Origin: Myxococcales bacterium | GTDB lineage: Bacteria; Myxococcota; Myxococcia; Myxococcales; JAJYLH01 | Length of the DNA: 64,000 bases | Reading direction: 5' to 3' | Assembly (NCBI GenBank): GCA_021787845.1 | Contig: JAJYLH010000007.1 | Coordinates: 62,001 to 126,000 of the forward strand | Part shown: positions 61,611 through 64,000 of the stretch, piece by piece | Numbering within the stretch: the first letter of the stretch is position 1 | Layout of the letters: every line of letters starts with the position of its first letter | The notes under the pieces: generated by a model | The model's database searches: none | Seen by the model: only the letters and a program-made list of their open reading frames with translations | What the model was told of the DNA's origin: nothing | Made by a program: the position numbers and the translations under genes

Positions 61611-62738
61611 CTACGGGTGCGGAGCGGGCGCGGCCGGCTTGGGCTGGGTGAGCTGGGCGAGAACGCTCCTGGCCCGCTGGACGCGCGGCGCCTCCGACGG
61701 GTCACGGGCGGCGGCGCCGACGTAGGCGTTGAGCCACTGCGCGGCGGCCTGGGCCTGCCCCGCCCGGTCGAACTCCATCCCGGCGAGATACGCGGACTCC
61801 AAGGACCCTCCCGACGACTTCGCCACCGCCGCGAAGAGCTGCGCCGCCTTCGCGTCCTGGTGGGCGCGCGCCGCGACCTGCGCGAGGCCGAAGGTCGCCT
61901 CCGGCTCCGCCCCCAGCTTCGACGCGTTCTGGTAGGCGGCCTCGGCCCGCGCAAGCTGACCGGTCTGGAGCCAATAGTCGCCGAGCGCGTGCTGCGAGAG
62001 GCCGTCTTTCGGATCCATCTGCACGGCCTTGACGAGCTCCTGCCCGGCCTGCGGGACTTTCTTCTGCGAATAGAGCGCGAGGCCGTAGAGCCGGTGCGCG
62101 AGCGCCGTCGCGTCGGGATGCGAGACCGCCTGCTCGAGCACCTTCGCCGCGTCGTCCGGCTTGTTCGCGAGAATCTCCTCTCCGCCGACCGCGGTCAGAG
62201 CGTCGGTGCTCTTCGGGTCCTTCTTGAGCGCCGCCTGGAACGACTGGAGCGCCTTCTCGTGCTGCCCGCGCTTCGACTCGAGCCGCCCCATCGCGAGCAG
62301 CGCCGGTGCGCCGGCGTCCGGCCGCTTCTCGGCCTGGGCGAAGAGCTTCTCGGCCGCCTGGTCGTCGCCGGTCGCGAGCTCGAGCTCGCCCTGCGCGAGC
62401 AGGTAATCGGTCAGGTGCGCCGGGTCGCGCTTCTGGAGCATCTCGGCCTGGTACTCGAGGGTCTGGACGTCGTGGACCGCCGCGGTCTGCGGGCTTTGCG
62501 CGAGCTGGGTCAGCCGCACCCTGAGCGCCAGGTCCTGCATCGCGGGATCGAGCGGATCCGCCTGGGCGGCGGCGTCGGCCGCGATCCGAGCCCGCGCGTA
62601 GTCGTGGAGGGCGAGAGCGGTCTTAGCTTGCGCGGCGTTCGCCGAGGCGATGCGGTGCCGCTCGGCGGCGTAGGGGTCCGGCCTGGCGCAGGAGATGGCG
62701 AGCGCGGCCACCGCGGCGAGAACGAGGGTCTTGTACAT
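61611..62738 (-). CDS. TPR-repeat lipoprotein, 375 aa
   Basis: Signal MYKTLVLAAVAALAISC with lipid Cys17. The rest is helical, with about eight TPR-like units, e.g. LAMGRLESKRGQHEKALQSF, LYGLALYSQKKVPQAGQELV, HALGDYWLQTGQLARAEAAY and AYLAGMEFDRAGQAQAAAQW, and an Ala/Pro tail. Alanine-rich. Anchored in the inner leaflet of the outer membrane or the inner membrane; probably an envelope assembly scaffold such as for pili or secretion. Partner not evident in the neighbourhood. Confidence 0.85.
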   Translation of the reverse strand: MYKTLVLAAVAALAISCARPDPYAAERHRIASANAAQAKTALALHDYARARIAADAAAQADPLDPAMQDLALRVRLTQLAQSPQTAAVHDVQTLEYQAEMLQKRDPAHLTDYLLAQGELELATGDDQAAEKLFAQAEKRPDAGAPALLAMGRLESKRGQHEKALQSFQAALKKDPKSTDALTAVGGEEILANKPDDAAKVLEQAVSHPDATALAHRLYGLALYSQKKVPQAGQELVKAVQMDPKDGLSQHALGDYWLQTGQLARAEAAYQNASKLGAEPEATFGLAQVAARAHQDAKAAQLFAAVAKSSGGSLESAYLAGMEFDRAGQAQAAAQWLNAYVGAAARDPSEAPRVQRARSVLAQLTQPKPAAPAPHP

Positions 62739-62880
62739 GGTCGGCGGTCCTCAAGCTTGAAGCGTCGTCGAGAAAACGAGCGAGCCTCATAGCGCCATGG
62801 GTGGCGGAAAAGCAACCTTGGGAAAGCAGGGCGCTCGCTCGACCCCCTGAACCGGCATCGAGCACGGCGTCGAGGGCGCG

Positions 62881-62908
62881 TTGACACGTTCGGACCCGCG
62901 CGTATCCT
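62881..62908 (+). promoter_or_regulatory. Putative promoter giving a leaderless radical-SAM mRNA
   Basis: TTGACA (62881-62886), 16-base spacer, TATCCT (62903-62908). The ATG of the next gene is at 62917, only 8 bases on, and lacks a Shine-Dalgarno, so the message is probably leaderless or nearly so. Confidence 0.55.
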
Positions 62909-62916
62909 CGCCGTCG

Positions 62917-64000
62917 ATGTACGAAGCGCGGGCCCTGCTGCACGAATTCGACAACGCGGAGTACCGCTTCGCCTGGCCGGGCTGGCAGAAGGCGCTCCAG
63001 CGGGTGGCGCCGGAGCAGGTGCTGGAGCAGCTCTCCGGCGTCGACCCGGCGCGGTGCCAGCGGCTGACGCTCGCCGGCGCCCCTCTCGAGCACCCCGAGC
63101 TCTTCGCGATTCTCGAGAGGCTGCGGGCGGCGGGCTTTTCGCGCTTCGCCCTGGAGACGGACGCGGCGGGGCTTTCGGTGCCCGGCCGGGCGGAGAAGCT
63201 CGCCCGGCTCGGGGTCGAGGATCTGTTCCTGGTGGTCGGCGGCATCCGGGAAAAAGTCTACGAGCACGTGATGCAGGCGCCGGGCACCTTCCGGGCGGCG
63301 ATGGAAGGAGTGCGGGAGGCCCTCCGGGGACCGGCAGCGGTGTACCTCATCGTGCCGCTCGTCAAGTGGAACGTCGCGGATCTGGAGCCGCTCGTCGACT
63401 GGACGCTGGCGCTCGAGGGCCGGCCGCACGGGGTCTTGCTCGCGCTGCCGGAAATCGGGCGAGTGCCGCAGAACGCGCGGGGGCTCGTCTTGCCCTACGA
63501 GAAGGAGGCGGAGGTCGCGGCGCGGGTCTTCCGCCACTGCCAGGGCCAGCGGCTGGAGTACGGCTTCTTCTCCAAGCGCGGCCTGCTCCCCTGCGCCTCT
63601 GGCGGCCACCTGGAGCGCTTCGCCTCGGTCTTCTGGGAGCGCATGCAGTTCATGCGGCACCAGAAGGACGCCGAGTTGGTGCGGGTGCCCGCCTGCGAGA
63701 GCTGCTCGCTCGCGAAGACGTGCCAGGGCGCCGAGCGGGCGTACGTCGAAACGTTCGGCACGAGCGAGATGAAGCCGGTGGCGCTGGAGGTCAGCGGCAA
63801 CTGGAAGCTGCGCAAGCTCAATAGCCTGGAGAAGCGGGACTTCACCCACGTCTCGCCGTTCTCCAACGAGGCCGCCGAGAACCCGATGGCGCTCGTCCGG
63901 GTCAACGGCCACTGCAACATGTCCTGCTCGTTCTGCTTCGTCGATCGGACGGTGCCGGACTTCGACACCGATGACCTCTTGGAGGAGATTCGCGGGCTCT
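62917..64000 (+). CDS. Double radical-SAM protein, N-terminal part (runs off the window)
   Basis: 361 codons from ATG 62917, still open at 64000. Residues about 1-240 look like a radical-SAM TIM barrel (RLTLAGAPLEHPELFAILER, VEDLFLVVGGIREKVYEHVM, GTFRAAMEGVREAL) but lack any CxxxCxxC. Residues about 259-268 carry CESCSLAKTC, a SPASM/twitch-like auxiliary cluster motif. Then a second domain begins with VRVNGHCNMSCSFCFVDRTV, a genuine CxxxCxxC for the 4Fe-4S/SAM cluster. So a degenerate domain plus auxiliary-cluster motif precede a catalytic domain in one chain. Activity probably in peptide or cofactor maturation; substrate unknown. Confidence 0.75.
   Translation, partial: MYEARALLHEFDNAEYRFAWPGWQKALQRVAPEQVLEQLSGVDPARCQRLTLAGAPLEHPELFAILERLRAAGFSRFALETDAAGLSVPGRAEKLARLGVEDLFLVVGGIREKVYEHVMQAPGTFRAAMEGVREALRGPAAVYLIVPLVKWNVADLEPLVDWTLALEGRPHGVLLALPEIGRVPQNARGLVLPYEKEAEVAARVFRHCQGQRLEYGFFSKRGLLPCASGGHLERFASVFWERMQFMRHQKDAELVRVPACESCSLAKTCQGAERAYVETFGTSEMKPVALEVSGNWKLRKLNSLEKRDFTHVSPFSNEAAENPMALVRVNGHCNMSCSFCFVDRTVPDFDTDDLLEEIRGL

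Overview
The window is a high-GC (about 70 percent by eye), gene-dense bacterial chromosome segment with Gram-negative features: TatBC, many lipoproteins with signal peptidase II motifs, and outer-membrane beta-barrels. The mix fits Myxococcota (deltaproteobacterial lineage) best: huge Cys-rich and Ig-repeat lipoproteins, an NtrC-type regulator with a sensor kinase, SpoVG next to prs, an RpoH-like sigma factor and an orphan Hsp70. This assignment is inferred from gene content; no rRNA or tRNA is present to confirm it.

Layout. 1-3253: start of a RelA/SpoT gene, an outer-membrane protein and three uncharacterised genes. 3284-5416: UvrD/PcrA-type helicase. 5691-14383: two tandem paralogous giant Cys-rich lipoproteins followed upstream by a fibronectin-like/beta-barrel protein, all on the minus strand. 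15385-20085: RpoH-like sigma factor, prs, spoVG, rho and rpmE. 20448-23537: Crp/Fnr regulator and a kinase/sigma54-activator pair. 23834-25144: Flp-type pilin and a TPR protein. 25699-31131: an envelope cluster (5'-nucleotidase lipoprotein, lipoprotein, beta-barrel). 31307-32911: orphan Hsp70.

33013-38152 is the main discovery: a 5,140-bp passenger-carrying IS1-family transposon. It has perfect 17-bp terminal inverted repeats with IS1-type GGTGTTG tips, and perfect 8-bp target duplications (ACCCGGAC) on both sides. Its single-ORF IS1-like transposase starts a translationally coupled operon: transposase, ribbon-helix-helix protein, Vsr mismatch endonuclease and C5-cytosine methyltransferase. 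A convergent Eco29kI-type GIY-YIG restriction enzyme overlaps the methyltransferase. The left arm carries four small unknown genes and a structured non-coding stretch. The element sits between ybaK and the Hsp70 gene.

38176-48626: ybaK, glutaredoxin, a tatB-tatC-purine nucleoside phosphorylase operon, an ATP-grasp-like protein, an M29-like aminopeptidase, a PgpH-type HD hydrolase, an M50 site-2 protease with CBS domains and a stand-alone receiver. 49179-52708: the alpha operon rpmJ-rpsM-rpsK-rpsD-rpoA-rplQ. 53440-64000: a 1,749-residue lipoprotein with 13 Big-1-like repeats and a Kelch-like tail, a deoxyhypusine-synthase-like enzyme, pyruvate kinase, a TPR lipoprotein and the start of a double radical-SAM protein that runs off the end.

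Two families of dispersed intergenic repeats are also visible; one is found only between convergent genes.
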